Shown here: piece after piece, positions 27,397-38,587 of the stretch | Layout of the letters: every line of letters begins with the position of its first letter | Numbering within the stretch: position 1 is the stretch's first letter | Source: Rhizobium mongolense subsp. loessense | Lineage (GTDB): Bacteria; Pseudomonadota; Alphaproteobacteria; Rhizobiales; Rhizobiaceae | Direction: 5' to 3' | NCBI RefSeq assembly: GCF_900099775.1 | Contig: NZ_FMTM01000008.1 | Location: 62,001 to 126,000 of the forward strand | DNA length: 64,000 nt | Position numbers and translations under genes: made by a program | The notes under the pieces: generated by a model | The model's database searches: none | What the model was told of the DNA's origin: nothing | What the model saw: the letters and a program-made list of their open reading frames with translations, nothing else

Positions 27397-27978
27397 TTAA
27401 CCGGCGAGGCGGGTCAAAAGCACCCACTCGTGTTTCCTGCTGTTTTCGAAAATCGCCGCGGCCTCTGCGCGGGCGGCTTGCGAAAACCCATTCTTCTCGT
27501 ACAGCGCGAGCGCTGCCTCATTATCACTTGCGGTGATCAGGCTGACAGCCCGCTCTCCCGCTTTCTCGATCTGGTCGCCCAGCAATCGCTTTCCGATTCC
27601 AATACCGCGCAGATGGCGGTAGACGGCCAGTGTGCCGATGAACCAGTTTCCGACCGCCTGCTTCTGCAGCGCTATTACCGGCTCCAGCGCAGGACGATCC
27701 GCCGCGATCGCTCTGATCTCTTCGCCGAGCGCATAGCCCACCGCCGTTCCGGCAATCTCGCCATAAGCCTCGGCAATCACCGCGTACTGCCAATTTCCCC
27801 ATGCGCCATCGCGGCTCATCTTCATTCGGCCCCGCTCCAGCGGCGTGTCGGCGCTGCTGCCCGCCACCTCCGTGAACCAAAGCCACGAAGCAAAGCCGTG
27901 CGAGCCGATGTCCACGAGGATGGCCAGCTCCGCCGCGTCCCGCCGTTCTGCCGGCCGCAGCGCGGCGAAGGAGGCCAT
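27397..27978 (-). CDS. GNAT-family N-acetyltransferase
   Basis: This 193-residue protein has the acetyl-CoA binding pattern V-Y-R-H-L-R-G-I-G-I-G-K-R-L-L (about 120-134) and the following S-D-N-E-A-A-L-A-L-Y-E-K-N-G-F (about 153-167), typical of GNAT enzymes. The substrate is unknown. ATG 27978 lies two bases after the stop of the SGNH hydrolase gene, and lpdA begins 15 bases further on, so the gene is embedded in the pdh operon. Confidence 0.85.
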   Translation of the reverse strand: MASFAALRPAERRDAAELAILVDIGSHGFASWLWFTEVAGSSADTPLERGRMKMSRDGAWGNWQYAVIAEAYGEIAGTAVGYALGEEIRAIAADRPALEPVIALQKQAVGNWFIGTLAVYRHLRGIGIGKRLLGDQIEKAGERAVSLITASDNEAALALYEKNGFSQAARAEAAAIFENSRKHEWVLLTRLAG

Positions 27979-27980
27979 AT

Positions 27981-28622
27981 TCAGAGCCCCAGCATCATCC
28001 GTACAGTTGATTCCAGCCCGCGCCCGAGAGCGCGGGTATTTTCCGCATCGAGATGGATGCCGTCGGCCGGTGTCGTCTTCGCGACGGAGTTGGCGTCGAA
28101 GAAGCCGCAACCGAGTTCGTCGGCAAGGTCACGATAAAGCGTTGCGAGTTTTGCCGATTCCTCGATACCGCCCGGGAATGAAGCGGCAAAAGGCACATTC
28201 CCAGTCGCGCAGATCGCCGGCGGTGCTATGATTAGGATGTCCGGCCCATCGAATTCGAAGGGCCAGGCATGATTGCGGATCAGGCGCACCAGACGGCCGA
28301 TGCCCTGGCAGGCGGCAAAAGCCGAGCCCGCCACGACCGACTTCATGTCATTGGTTCCGAGCATGATGATGACGAGATCGAGCGGCGCATGCGTCTGCAG
28401 GATCGTCGGCAGGACGCGGGCACCGTTGCGGTCGCAATCGGCGAGATGGTCGTCGAAAGCGGTCGTCCGGCCGTTCAGTCCTTCCGGAATAACATGCGCC
28501 GCACCGCCAAGCGCTGCCTGGAGCACGCTCGGCCAGCGGTCCTCATAGGCATGCCGCCTCAGCGAAACCGGATCGTAGCCCCAGGTCAGCGAATCGCCAT
28601 AGCAAAGAACGGTCTTGGTCAT
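27981..28622 (-). CDS. SGNH/GDSL-family hydrolase
   Basis: This 213-residue esterase-like protein has the blocks of the SGNH fold: G-D-S-L-T near residues 9-13, a Gly in block II (E-G-L-N-G-R), G-T-N-D near 94-97, and the catalytic D-G-I-H-L-D near 188-193. There is no signal peptide, so it should act in the cytoplasm. Its natural ester is unknown. It lies between pdhC and the GNAT gene with short gaps, implying co-transcription with pyruvate dehydrogenase. Confidence 0.87.
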   Translation of the reverse strand: MTKTVLCYGDSLTWGYDPVSLRRHAYEDRWPSVLQAALGGAAHVIPEGLNGRTTAFDDHLADCDRNGARVLPTILQTHAPLDLVIIMLGTNDMKSVVAGSAFAACQGIGRLVRLIRNHAWPFEFDGPDILIIAPPAICATGNVPFAASFPGGIEESAKLATLYRDLADELGCGFFDANSVAKTTPADGIHLDAENTRALGRGLESTVRMMLGL

Positions 28623-28641
28623 TTCCGTCTCCGCTCAATGA

Positions 28642-30027
28642 TCAGACAAGCATGCTCATCGGGTTTTCGATATAGCCCTTGAAGGCCTGCAGCAACTCGG
28701 CGCCGAGTGCACCGTCAACGCAACGGTGGTCGGTCGAAAGCGTGATGCTCATCACGGTCGCGATCGCCATTTCGCCCTTCTTGACAACGACGCGCTGCTC
28801 GCCGGCGCCAACCGCAAGGATCGTCGCGTGTGGCGGGTTGACGACGGCTGCGAAGTCCTTCACGCCCATCATGCCCATGTTCGAGACCGAGGTCGTGCCG
28901 CCCTGGTATTCCTCAGGTTTGAGCTTGCGGTCCTTGGCGCGCTTGCCGAGATCACGCATCTCGTTGGAGATGGCGGACAGCGTCTTTTCTTCAGCCTTGC
29001 GGACGATCGGGGTGATCAGCCCGCCTGGAATGGAGACGGCGACGCCGACATCGGCATGCTTGTGCTTGACCATGTTGTTTTCGGTCCAGGACACATTCGC
29101 GTCCGGAACGTCTCGCAGCGCGAGCGCCATCGCCTTGATGACCATGTCGTTGACGGAAAGCTTGTAGGCCGGAGAACCATCCTTGCGAGGGGCGGAATCG
29201 TTGAGCTGGGCACGAAGCGCCAGAAGCGCATCCAGTTCGCAATCGACGGTGACGTAGAAGTGCGGGATGGTCTGCTTGGATTCCACCAGACGGCGGGCAA
29301 TCGTCTTGCGCATGCCGTCATGCGGCACCAGCTCGTAGGAGCCCGGCTCGAAGAGCTTGAGGACAGCCTCTTCCGGTGCCCCCTTGGCTGCAGGCGCAGG
29401 GGCCGCAGCAACCTGCTGCGCCGCCGCAGCAGCAGCGGGAGCCGCTTTAGCGCCACCACCGGCGACGGCGGCCTCGACATCGCTCTTAACCACACGGCCG
29501 CGCGGGCCGGAACCGGCAATTGCGGAAAGATCTATACCGGCTTCCTTGGCCAGACGCCGCGCGAGCGGCGAGGAGAAGGTGCGTGTGCCGCCCTCGCCCT
29601 TCGGGGCCGACTGCAGCGGCACCTCAGGGTGAGGGCTCACATTGGCATTTGCGGCAAGCAGGGCAGCGGCGGGCGCGGTGCCTTTCCCTGCCTCATCCCG
29701 AGGGGAAGAAGCGCTTTGGGCTTTCACCTCGAAGGACGAGGCAGCAGCCGAACCCGCGCCGCTTGCAGCGGCAGCAACGTCCTCGCCTTCGCCGGCAAGA
29801 ACCGCAATCAGCGCATTGACCTTGACGCCTTCCGTACCGGCCGGAACGACGATTTTGGCAATCGTGCCCTCATCGACGGCTTCGACTTCCATTGTCGCCT
29901 TGTCTGTCTCGATCTCGGCGATCACATCGCCGGACTTGACGGTGTCGCCTTCCTTGACGAGCCACTTGGCCAGATTGCCTTCTTCCATCGTCGGAGAAAG
30001 GGCTGGCATCGTGATGTTGATAGGCAT
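28642..30027 (-). CDS. pdhC: pyruvate dehydrogenase E2, dihydrolipoamide acetyltransferase
   Basis: E2 is the core of the pyruvate dehydrogenase complex and moves acetyl groups from E1 to CoA. The 461-residue product has one lipoyl domain (1 to about 78, lipoyl Lys43 in T-D-K-A), a linker, a peripheral-subunit binding domain (about 150-185), a second Ala/Pro linker, and the catalytic domain with D-H-R-x-V-D-G (His434). The first linker (about residues 96-146) is unusual: it is encoded by two palindromic repeats and lacks the usual Ala/Pro run. The gene is third in the pdhA-pdhB-pdhC series. Confidence 0.96.
   Translation of the reverse strand: MPINITMPALSPTMEEGNLAKWLVKEGDTVKSGDVIAEIETDKATMEVEAVDEGTIAKIVVPAGTEGVKVNALIAVLAGEGEDVAAAASGAGSAAASSFEVKAQSASSPRDEAGKGTAPAAALLAANANVSPHPEVPLQSAPKGEGGTRTFSSPLARRLAKEAGIDLSAIAGSGPRGRVVKSDVEAAVAGGGAKAAPAAAAAAQQVAAAPAPAAKGAPEEAVLKLFEPGSYELVPHDGMRKTIARRLVESKQTIPHFYVTVDCELDALLALRAQLNDSAPRKDGSPAYKLSVNDMVIKAMALALRDVPDANVSWTENNMVKHKHADVGVAVSIPGGLITPIVRKAEEKTLSAISNEMRDLGKRAKDRKLKPEEYQGGTTSVSNMGMMGVKDFAAVVNPPHATILAVGAGEQRVVVKKGEMAIATVMSITLSTDHRCVDGALGAELLQAFKGYIENPMSMLV
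29591..29635. repeat. palindromic repeat inside pdhC, copy 1
   Basis: The plus strand begins CCCTCGCCCTTCGGGG and ends CACCTCAGGGTGAGGG, which fold back on each other with few mismatches around a central CTGCAG. On the coding strand it translates as part of the PdhC linker ([17 protein letters not shown]). Its form is that of the CCCTCA...TGAGGG palindromic elements I recall from rhizobial intergenic DNA. Confidence 0.6.
29691..29741. repeat. palindromic repeat inside pdhC, copy 2
   Basis: The plus strand starts CCTCATCCCGAGGGGAAG and ends CTTTCACCTCGAAGGACGAGG, again an imperfect inverted repeat, 55 bases from copy 1. In PdhC it encodes the start of the unusual linker (about residues 96-112). 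Both copies keep the reading frame. Confidence 0.6.
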
Positions 30028-30045
30028 CGAAATACCCTCCCCTTG

Positions 30046-31419
30046 TTATTTGTAGCAGACAGCCTTCACCGCATCGACGACTTCGCCGACATTCGGCAGA
30101 GCCAGCTTCTCGAGGTTGGCGGCATAGGGCATTGGAACGTCCTTGCCGGCAATCGTCAGGATCGGTGCATCGAGATAGTCGAAGGCCTGCTGCATGACGC
30201 GGGTGGCGATTTCCGTGCCGACGGACGACTGCGGATAGCCTTCCTCGACCGTGACCAAGCGGCCCGTCTTCTTGACCGATTCGATGACGCTCGGCAGATC
30301 CATCGGACGGATGGTGCGAAGGTCGATCAGTTCGACGTCGATGCCGAGTTTTTCGAGTTCGGCGGCGGCCTTCGTGGCATAGGTCATGCCAATGCCCCAT
30401 GAAACGACGGTCGCATCCTTACCTGGACGGTGGATACGGGCCTTGCCAATCGGCAGTACGAAGTTATCGAGCTTCGGCACGTCGAAGTGCTGGCCGTAGA
30501 GGATTTCGTTCTCGAGGAAAATGACCGGGTTCGGATCGCGGATGGCGGCCTTTAGCAGTCCCTTGGCGTCCGACGCCGTGTACGGCATGACAACCTTGAG
30601 GCCCGGAATGCTCGAGTACCACGCAGCGTAGTCCTGGCTGTGCTGGGCGGCAACGCGGGCAGCCGCGCCGTTCGGGCCGCGGAAGACCATCGGTGCGCCC
30701 ATCTGGCCGCCTGACATGTAGAGCGTCTTGGCGGCGGAATTGATGATCTGGTCTATCGCCTGCATGGCGAAGTTGAAAGTCATGAATTCGACGATCGGTC
30801 GTAGGCCGGCCATAGCAGCACCGACGCCGATGCCGGCAAAGCCGTGTTCGGTGATCGGGGTATCGACCACGCGGCGCGAGCCGAACTCCTGCAAGAGGCC
30901 CTGGGTTACCTTGTAGGCGCCCTGGTATTCGGCAACTTCCTCGCCCATGACGAAGACGCTTTCGTCGGCCCGCATTTCTTCGGCCATGGCGTCGCGAAGC
31001 GCTTCGCGAACGGTCATCGACACCATCTCGGTGCCTGCCGGGATTTCCGGATCGTTCGGAACGAACGCCTTAGGCTCGGCCGGAACGGGCGCCTGGGCCG
31101 CCGGTTTTTCCTCGGCCTGTGGAGCCGGAGCCGGCTGTGCGGCGGGAGCTGCCGCGGAGATGTCTGAAGCCGATTCGCCATCCTGCAGCAGCACGGCGAT
31201 CTTGGCGTTCACCTTGACATTTTCGGTGCCGGCCGGGACCAGCAGCTTGCCGATCACGCCTTCGTCGACAGCTTCGACTTCCATCGTCGCCTTGTCGGTT
31301 TCGATTTCGGCAATCACATCACCGGAAGTGACCTTGTCGCCTTCCTTCTTGAGCCATTTGGACAGCGTGCCTTCTTCCATCGTCGGAGAGAGGGCGGGCA
31401 TGAGGATATCGATAGGCAT
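30046..31419 (-). CDS. pdhB: pyruvate dehydrogenase E1 beta with lipoyl domain
   Basis: This 457-residue subunit forms the E1 component with PdhA and decarboxylates pyruvate using thiamine diphosphate. An N-terminal lipoyl domain (1 to about 78, Lys43 in T-D-K-A) is joined by an Ala/Pro linker to the transketolase-like beta domain (from about 135). That domain includes [12 protein letters not shown] and D-T-P-I-T-E-x-G-F-A-G-I-G. A lipoyl domain on E1 beta is a known feature of alphaproteobacterial complexes. It is 15 bases after pdhA and 18 before pdhC. Confidence 0.97.
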   Translation of the reverse strand: MPIDILMPALSPTMEEGTLSKWLKKEGDKVTSGDVIAEIETDKATMEVEAVDEGVIGKLLVPAGTENVKVNAKIAVLLQDGESASDISAAAPAAQPAPAPQAEEKPAAQAPVPAEPKAFVPNDPEIPAGTEMVSMTVREALRDAMAEEMRADESVFVMGEEVAEYQGAYKVTQGLLQEFGSRRVVDTPITEHGFAGIGVGAAMAGLRPIVEFMTFNFAMQAIDQIINSAAKTLYMSGGQMGAPMVFRGPNGAAARVAAQHSQDYAAWYSSIPGLKVVMPYTASDAKGLLKAAIRDPNPVIFLENEILYGQHFDVPKLDNFVLPIGKARIHRPGKDATVVSWGIGMTYATKAAAELEKLGIDVELIDLRTIRPMDLPSVIESVKKTGRLVTVEEGYPQSSVGTEIATRVMQQAFDYLDAPILTIAGKDVPMPYAANLEKLALPNVGEVVDAVKAVCYK

Positions 31420-31434
31420 GGGTTCCCTCCCCGA

Positions 31435-32481
31435 TTAGAGCAGAATGTCGGTGTAGAGCTCGGATACATCCGGCTCTGGATCGGCCTGGGCAAAATCGGC
31501 GCTGTCGGCGACGATATCGCGCACGTCCTTGTCGATGGACTTCAAGTCTTCTTCCGACGCCCAGCCCTTCTCGATAAGGCGCAGGCGCACCTGCTCGATC
31601 GGATCGGATTCAGAGCGCATCTTCTGCACTTCATCCTTCGAACGATACTTCGCCGGGTCGGACATCGAATGGCCGCGATAGCGATAGGTCAGCATTTCGA
31701 GGATCATCGGACCCTTGCCGGAACGGCAGTACTCGATCGCCTCATCGGCAGCAGCCTTGACGGCGCGCACGTCCATGCCGTCCACCTGCATGCCCGGAAT
31801 GCCGAAGGACGCGCCGCGCTTGGAGAAATCGGCCTGCGCGGTCGCGCGGGCGGTCGACGTACCCATGGCGTAGCGGTTATTCTCTATCACGTAGATGACG
31901 GGCAGCTTCCAGAGCTGCGCCATATTGAAGCTTTCGTAGACCTGGCCCTGGTTGGCCGCGCCGTCGCCGAAATAGGCGACGCTAACATTGTCATTGCCGC
32001 GATACTTGTTGGCGAACGCGAGGCCGGTGCCGAGCGAAACCTGGGCGCCGACGATGCCGTGGCCGCCGTAGAAATGCTTCTCCTTGGAAAACATGTGCAT
32101 GGAGCCGCCCTTCCCCTTGGAATAGCCGCCCCTGCGTCCCGTAAGCTCAGCCATCACGCCGCGCGCGCTCATGCCGGTCGCCAGCATATGGCCGTGATCG
32201 CGGTAGCCGGTGATGACCTGGTCGCCTTCCTTCAGCGCGAACTGCATGCCGACGACAACGGCTTCCTGGCCGATGTAAAGGTGACAGAAACCGCCGATGA
32301 AGCCCATGCCGTACAGCTGGCCTGCCTTTTCCTCGAAACGGCGGATGAGCAGCATTTCGCGATAGGCCTTAAGTTCGGTATCGCGGTCGAAATCGGCGAT
32401 AGCCCCGCCATTCGATTGCTTGCTCTGAGGTTTTGCGCTGGTTTTGCGGCTGGAAACGGTCGCGGTCTTTCGCGGCGCCAT
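31435..32481 (-). CDS. pdhA: pyruvate dehydrogenase E1 alpha
   Basis: This 348-residue subunit binds thiamine diphosphate for pyruvate decarboxylation. The ThDP motif G-D-G-A-A-N-Q-G (about residues 172-179) continues to E-N-N-R-Y-A-M-G-T near 201-209, and the phosphorylation-loop like R-Y-R-G-H-S-M-S-D-P lies near 270-279. The first 30 residues are a low-complexity Ser/Lys/Thr-rich extension common in rhizobial PdhA. Its ribosome-binding site GGGAGGG directly follows an inverted repeat in the leader (see 32490-32530). It is the first gene of the operon. Confidence 0.97.
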   Translation of the reverse strand: MAPRKTATVSSRKTSAKPQSKQSNGGAIADFDRDTELKAYREMLLIRRFEEKAGQLYGMGFIGGFCHLYIGQEAVVVGMQFALKEGDQVITGYRDHGHMLATGMSARGVMAELTGRRGGYSKGKGGSMHMFSKEKHFYGGHGIVGAQVSLGTGLAFANKYRGNDNVSVAYFGDGAANQGQVYESFNMAQLWKLPVIYVIENNRYAMGTSTARATAQADFSKRGASFGIPGMQVDGMDVRAVKAAADEAIEYCRSGKGPMILEMLTYRYRGHSMSDPAKYRSKDEVQKMRSESDPIEQVRLRLIEKGWASEEDLKSIDKDVRDIVADSADFAQADPEPDVSELYTDILL

Positions 32482-32489
32482 TCAACCCT

Positions 32490-32568
32490 CCCTATGGGTT
32501 TGTCGTTTCTTAGGTGGGCGTACCATAGGGAAGAAATTTGGCCACAGCAATGCCATAAATGCATGGCA
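32490..32568 (-). promoter_or_regulatory. two inverted repeats in the pdhA leader
   Basis: CCCTATGG (32490-32497) is inverted as CCATAGGG (32523-32530) with perfect 8-base arms; the 3' arm in the mRNA touches the pdhA ribosome-binding site. Further upstream TGCCAT (32551-32556) and ATGGCA (32563-32568) form a second perfect dyad. These could be an RNA hairpin affecting translation and a protein operator. Neither role is proven. Confidence 0.4.
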
Positions 32569-32626
32569 CGTATTCTGCTTTAAATAATTGATAAAACTAC
32601 AGAATTGCCGATTAACCTATTTTCGG

Positions 32627-32947
32627 TTAATTGGCATAGGAATTGAATATGACAATTTCGTCGGCCCGCGACATGTTCAATTGATAGCGGGCTTTTTCGT
32701 CCAGCATGTCCTTGTCGAGCGAGCCATCGCTCAACAGCGCGACTTGCTGCTCCAGATGTTCGCGTTTCGTCCTCAACACCGCAAGCTCACGCTCACGGGC
32801 AATTCGGCGCTTCTCGAAGCCTTCCGTGGCCCGGAGACCATAGTCGCCGTGAATGCAGTGATAGCCGAAATAGGAGAGAAAAGCGACAGTCATGGCCGGA
32901 ATGACGAACCGGCCGATCTTTCTCTTCTTATGATGCTTTGTCCACAT
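32627..32947 (-). CDS. ftsB: septum formation initiator FtsB/DivIC family
   Basis: This 106-residue single-pass membrane protein matches the FtsB/DivIC family, which links early and late cell division proteins at the septum. After a basic N-terminus there is one membrane helix (about residues 14-31), then a coiled coil (about 42-75, rich in Arg/Glu/Leu), then D-E-K-A-R-Y-Q-L-N near 84-92. The ATG at 32947 is preferred over a GTG two codons earlier. It sits between eno and pdhA, its usual place in rhizobia. A TTAACC/GGTTAA dyad covers its stop codon. Confidence 0.85.
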   Translation of the reverse strand: MWTKHHKKRKIGRFVIPAMTVAFLSYFGYHCIHGDYGLRATEGFEKRRIARERELAVLRTKREHLEQQVALLSDGSLDKDMLDEKARYQLNMSRADEIVIFNSYAN

Positions 32948-33032
32948 TCGCACACGCTCTCAAACGCATTACTTATTTAACGAGCTTACGCCTGAGAGAT
33001 TAACCGTCCGTTGACTATGAATTTAGAGCAAC

Positions 33033-33061
33033 AAAAAACCCGCGCCGGCAAAGCGCGGGTT
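33033..33061 (-). terminator. rho-independent terminator of eno
   Basis: On the minus strand AACCCGCGC pairs with GCGCGGGTT around a short loop, followed by TTTTTTG, 25 bases after the eno stop codon. This is a textbook terminator. Confidence 0.9.
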
Positions 33062-33085
33062 CAAGGAACTGATTTTTAAAGGCTA

Positions 33086-34803
<1,718 letters not shown>

Positions 34804-36639
34804 ATGAAACTCAATATTGCACGCAGTCTTGCTATCTTCGCGATGGTCGTCGCCGCGGGATTGATCGCTTCGATCGGCATACAGAATTATGCCTTCAATA
34901 AGCTGCGGGTGAACGGCGAGATGTACAAGCAAATCATCTACGGCAAGGATCTCGTCGCCGATATTTTGCCGCCGCCTCTCTACCTCGTTGAGTCTTACAT
35001 GCTTGCGCTCGAAGCGGTGCAGCGCCCTGACGTTGCCAAGAAGAACGTCGACCGCATCGAACATGTCCTGAAGCCCGCCTACGAGGACCGCCGCAAATAT
35101 TGGCAGGCGACCGCGCTCAGCTCGGACCTTAAGGAGAAGCTCCTGAACGATGTCCTTGTCAAAGGCGACGTGTTCTGGAAGGTGATGCAGGAGGAACTCG
35201 CGCCGGCCATCGTCAAGAATGACTCCGCAGTCATTCCGGCCTCCTTCGAAAAGCTTGCGACCAATTTCCATATCCACGAAAACGCCGTCAACGAACTCGT
35301 CGATATGGCGAACGCCTTCCTGGCGTCCGCTGAAAAGGACGCCGCCGAACAAACGCGCATCCTTTCGGCTATTACGCTCGCGGCTGCCGCAGTCTCGCTT
35401 TGCCTGCTTCTTGGCGGCCTTTACGTCTTCCGCCGCCGCGCCATCGTGCCGCTCTCGGCGATGCGCGACTATATGGCGATCCTTGCCGGCGGCGACTATT
35501 CGAAGGATGTGCCCTTCAGCCGCCGGGCCGACGAGATCGGGGAGATGGCGCGTGCCGTCACCGTCTTCCGCGAATCCGCCGAAGAGCGGAACAATATCCG
35601 CGCCCGCCAGGATGCCGAACGTCAGGCCCAAGCACAGCGCGATGCGGCGCTTGCCGCTGCCAAGGCAGACGAGGAAGCCCTACGCGAGGGTGTCATCGCC
35701 AGCCTGAGCCGTGGTCTGGAACGGCTCTCCGGCGGCGATCTCACGGTCCAGCTTAGCGAGCCTTTCGACGCCGCCTACGAGAAGCTGCGCGAGCAGTTCA
35801 ATTCGAGCGTCCGCACGCTTTCCGGAGCGATGAAGGAAATCTCGACCGTGACGAATGCAGTAAGGACCGGTTCGGGCGAAATCGCATCGAGCACCGACGA
35901 TCTGGCCCGGCGAACCGAGCATCAAGCCGCCTCACTGGAGCAGGCGGCCTCGGCGCTCGACCAGATCACGGTCACCGTCAAGAACTCGTCGGAACGGGCA
36001 AATGAAGCCAACGCGATGATGGCGGCGACGAAGGAAAGCGCCAGCTATTCGGCAACCGTCGTGCACGAGGCGGTCGCTGCGATGGAGAAGATCGAGACAT
36101 CATCTACGCAGATCGGCGAGATCATCAACGTCATCGACGAAATCGCCTTCCAGACCAACCTGCTCGCGCTCAACGCGGGCGTGGAAGCCGCCCGAGCGGG
36201 CGAGGCCGGAAAGGGATTTGCGGTCGTTGCACAGGAAGTGCGCGACCTAGCCGGCCGCTCCGCCAATCTGGCGAAGGAAATCAAGCAGTTGATCGAGACG
36301 TCTTCCAGCCAGGTTTCAGCCGGCGTTGCCTTGGTCAACCGCACCGGTGAAGCGCTCAGCAATATCGATCAACAGGTTCTGAAGGTCACCGCGCTGATCG
36401 AGTCGATCGTGCGTTCCTCTGCCGAACAAACGACCGCTCTTCTGGAAGTCAACGCCGCCGTCAACACTATGGACAGCGTCACGCAGCAGAACGCGGCGAT
36501 GGTTGAACAGACAAGTGCCGCCTGCCGCGAGCTCGGTGACGAGGCGATAAACCTCAACCACCTGCTGGCCCGTTTCCTTCTCGACGACGTATCGGCATCC
36601 GCCGCGTACTCAAGCCAAGGGATGGCGCTCGCCGGTTGA
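34804..36639 (+). CDS. methyl-accepting chemotaxis protein
   Basis: This 611-residue chemoreceptor has a membrane helix near residues 7-24, a helical periplasmic sensor region with many Lys/Glu (about 30-185), a second membrane helix near 188-208, a HAMP domain (about 210-262), a coiled region and the signalling domain. The conserved hairpin tip [20 protein letters not shown] lies near 440-460. There is no CheR-binding pentapeptide at the C-terminus. ATG 34804 is chosen over 34792 because GGGG lies 6 bases upstream. The ligand is unknown. Confidence 0.93.
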   Translation: MKLNIARSLAIFAMVVAAGLIASIGIQNYAFNKLRVNGEMYKQIIYGKDLVADILPPPLYLVESYMLALEAVQRPDVAKKNVDRIEHVLKPAYEDRRKYWQATALSSDLKEKLLNDVLVKGDVFWKVMQEELAPAIVKNDSAVIPASFEKLATNFHIHENAVNELVDMANAFLASAEKDAAEQTRILSAITLAAAAVSLCLLLGGLYVFRRRAIVPLSAMRDYMAILAGGDYSKDVPFSRRADEIGEMARAVTVFRESAEERNNIRARQDAERQAQAQRDAALAAAKADEEALREGVIASLSRGLERLSGGDLTVQLSEPFDAAYEKLREQFNSSVRTLSGAMKEISTVTNAVRTGSGEIASSTDDLARRTEHQAASLEQAASALDQITVTVKNSSERANEANAMMAATKESASYSATVVHEAVAAMEKIETSSTQIGEIINVIDEIAFQTNLLALNAGVEAARAGEAGKGFAVVAQEVRDLAGRSANLAKEIKQLIETSSSQVSAGVALVNRTGEALSNIDQQVLKVTALIESIVRSSAEQTTALLEVNAAVNTMDSVTQQNAAMVEQTSAACRELGDEAINLNHLLARFLLDDVSASAAYSSQGMALAG

Positions 36640-36661
36640 CGGCGGGCACCTTCCGCCAGTT

Positions 36662-37507
36662 TCAGGCCGCCTTGGCAACGGCGTCGATGGCCAGCAGCTT
36701 TTCCAGAAGCCGCGGCATGTCGTTCAAATACACCATGTTGGGGCCGTCGCAGGGAGCATTGTCCGGATCCTGGTGGGTCTCGATGAAGACACCTGCAACA
36801 CCGACTGCAACCGACGCCCGCGCCAGCGTCTCGACGAACTGGCGCTCCCCGCCCGACGTCGTGCCCTGGCCGCCGGGCTGCTGTACGGAATGGGTCGCAT
36901 CGAAGATGACCGGAGCCCCCATGGCCGCCATGATCGGCAGCGAGCGCATGTCCGAGACCAGCGTATTATATCCGAAGGACGCGCCACGCTCACAAAGCAG
37001 AACATTCGGATTGCCGCTCTGATTTAGCTTGGCGAGAACATTCTTCATGTCCCAGGGAGCGAGAAACTGGCCCTTTTTGACGTTGATGACACGGCCGGTC
37101 TTCGCGGCTGCCACAAGCAGGTCCGTCTGACGGGAGAGGAAGGCCGGGATCTGCAAGATGTCCACGACCTCTGCGACCAGCGCGCATTGCTCTTCCGAAT
37201 GGATATCTGTCAGAACCGGAATGCCGAGTTCCTTCTTGAGGTCGGCGAAGACTTCCAAGCCCTTCTCTAGACCGATACCGCGTTTGCTCGACAGCGAAGA
37301 GCGGTTCGCCTTGTCGAAGGAAGTCTTGTAGACAAGCCCGATGCCGAGATTGCCACAAAGCTCCTTGAGCGTGCCCGCAACCATAAAGGCATGGTCGCGG
37401 CTCTCCATTTCGCATGCGCCGGCGATCAGCGACAGCCTGCCATTATTGGAAAATACGACGCGTCCGGCACCTTCACCGACTGCGACTTCGGAATTCGTAT
37501 TGCTCAT
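36662..37507 (-). CDS. kdsA: KDO-8-phosphate synthase
   Basis: KdsA condenses phosphoenolpyruvate with arabinose 5-phosphate to make the KDO sugar of lipopolysaccharide. The 281-residue TIM barrel shows L-I-A-G-A-C-x-M-E-S near 27-36, [12 protein letters not shown] near 60-71, [10 protein letters not shown] near 141-150, and [10 protein letters not shown]. The Cys in A-G-A-C fits the metal-dependent subclass. Its start overlaps the stop of the VOC gene as ATGA, so the two are translated together. Confidence 0.97.
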   Translation of the reverse strand: MSNTNSEVAVGEGAGRVVFSNNGRLSLIAGACEMESRDHAFMVAGTLKELCGNLGIGLVYKTSFDKANRSSLSSKRGIGLEKGLEVFADLKKELGIPVLTDIHSEEQCALVAEVVDILQIPAFLSRQTDLLVAAAKTGRVINVKKGQFLAPWDMKNVLAKLNQSGNPNVLLCERGASFGYNTLVSDMRSLPIMAAMGAPVIFDATHSVQQPGGQGTTSGGERQFVETLARASVAVGVAGVFIETHQDPDNAPCDGPNMVYLNDMPRLLEKLLAIDAVAKAA

Positions 37508-38382
37508 TGGGTCTCCTCGAAGGCGAAGATTGCACCTTGGCCGGGCGCGGGCTTCACCAGGATTCTGTTGTTCTTGCGTGTATAGGGCATCCCGTTATCA
37601 GCCAAAAGCGCTTCTGTCACGGCAAGATCGGTGGTGTGGAAAACGATAGCGCTGCCTCTCAGTCCCTTATCCACGGTTAACGGCAGCGAATCGAAATAAG
37701 CCTCCATCCCTTCCGGCGACAGCAGACTGATCCTGGCGTTCGCTGCCGCGATCGCCACGCCAAATGGTGTCCGCTCCATTTCCGTCGTAGACGCGGCCAA
37801 CTGAAGGAACGAGCCGAAGGCTTCGGGCTCCGGCGCGCTCAGCGCGATCTCCGAGATGCCGGTTGCACCGTTCCCATGCTTTTCCAGCGCGCTGCGATCA
37901 GCTGGAAAGGCGTTGATGCGCTGGCAGTCAAAGAGGAAGAAATCCGGCGCCCGAAGATCGGCGGCAAAGGCAAGCTTGAAAGTGCCTGTCGATTGCGACC
38001 CGTCCGGCATCTTGATCAGGCGCGAAAACTCCAGCATGGCGCCGCCGCTCTTTCTCGCACGCACGAAATGAGCATGATCGGCGTCGGCGTCCTCCGTGCT
38101 GAATGCTGCCGCAGAGAACCCGTCATTGCCGCACCGGAAACGAAAGGCCTGGTCGCGCGCCACAAAGACGTTTCCGTGCCGCACTGACTCTTCACATTCT
38201 TTCGCGCTCGCGACGCCAAGCGGCTCGAGATAGGTCTTGTCGGCGAAGAAAACACAAGCGTTCACCGTGCCGAAAGGATGACGACCCTCGGCGGCAACCG
38301 TGAACCCCAATCGTCCCAGCCGCTCCCGCGCGAGATCGATGTTGGTGACCGGTAGAACAAGATGATCCAACGGATGCAGCAT
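37504..38382 (-). CDS. VOC/glyoxalase-like domain protein
   Basis: This 292-residue protein starts with L-D-H-L-V-L-P-V and continues [10 protein letters not shown], the usual opening of a vicinal oxygen chelate (glyoxalase-like) domain. A second VOC-like half follows after about residue 150. Metal-ligand positions are only partly readable, so the reaction is unknown. It is the first gene of a two-gene unit with kdsA, with a four-base overlap. Its promoter must lie in the 205-base gap shared with lexA. Confidence 0.75.
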   Translation of the reverse strand: MLHPLDHLVLPVTNIDLARERLGRLGFTVAAEGRHPFGTVNACVFFADKTYLEPLGVASAKECEESVRHGNVFVARDQAFRFRCGNDGFSAAAFSTEDADADHAHFVRARKSGGAMLEFSRLIKMPDGSQSTGTFKLAFAADLRAPDFFLFDCQRINAFPADRSALEKHGNGATGISEIALSAPEPEAFGSFLQLAASTTEMERTPFGVAIAAANARISLLSPEGMEAYFDSLPLTVDKGLRGSAIVFHTTDLAVTEALLADNGMPYTRKNNRILVKPAPGQGAIFAFEETQ

Positions 38383-38523
38383 GGCGTCAGGTCTCCATTT
38401 CCTGTGCTGAAGATGTGTGCCGCTATGTGGTCAATGCAAGCTGAAAGCGCTGATCCGGCAAACAAAAGTTTCCGAAAATGAACGCAGTTGAGATGAAGTT
38501 TTACGAAAATTTAGGTACTTGCG

Positions 38524-38538
38524 GAACACATATGGAAC
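38524..38538 (+). promoter_or_regulatory. SOS box of lexA
   Basis: The direct repeat GAAC-N7-GAAC lies at 38524-38527 and 38535-38538, 49 bases before the lexA ATG. This is the established LexA operator form of alphaproteobacteria (GTTC-N7-GTTC on the other strand), so lexA should repress itself. Confidence 0.88.
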
Positions 38539-38549
38539 ATATAGTGTCT

Positions 38550-38564
38550 GTTCTGGCTTTGTTT
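38550..38564 (+). promoter_or_regulatory. possible second, degenerate SOS box
   Basis: GTTC at 38550-38553 and GTTT at 38561-38564 are separated by 7 bases, one base away from the consensus GTTC-N7-GTTC and 11 bases from the first box, in the opposite orientation. A second LexA dimer could bind here, but the mismatch leaves this open. Confidence 0.4.
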
Positions 38565-38587
38565 CACGAATCTGAGGTTAAACTTCG

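Noticed and set aside
28726-30402. 558-codon open frame opposite pdhC and pdhB
   Set aside because: It spans two real genes on the other strand, has no ribosome-binding site of note and an unnatural composition.
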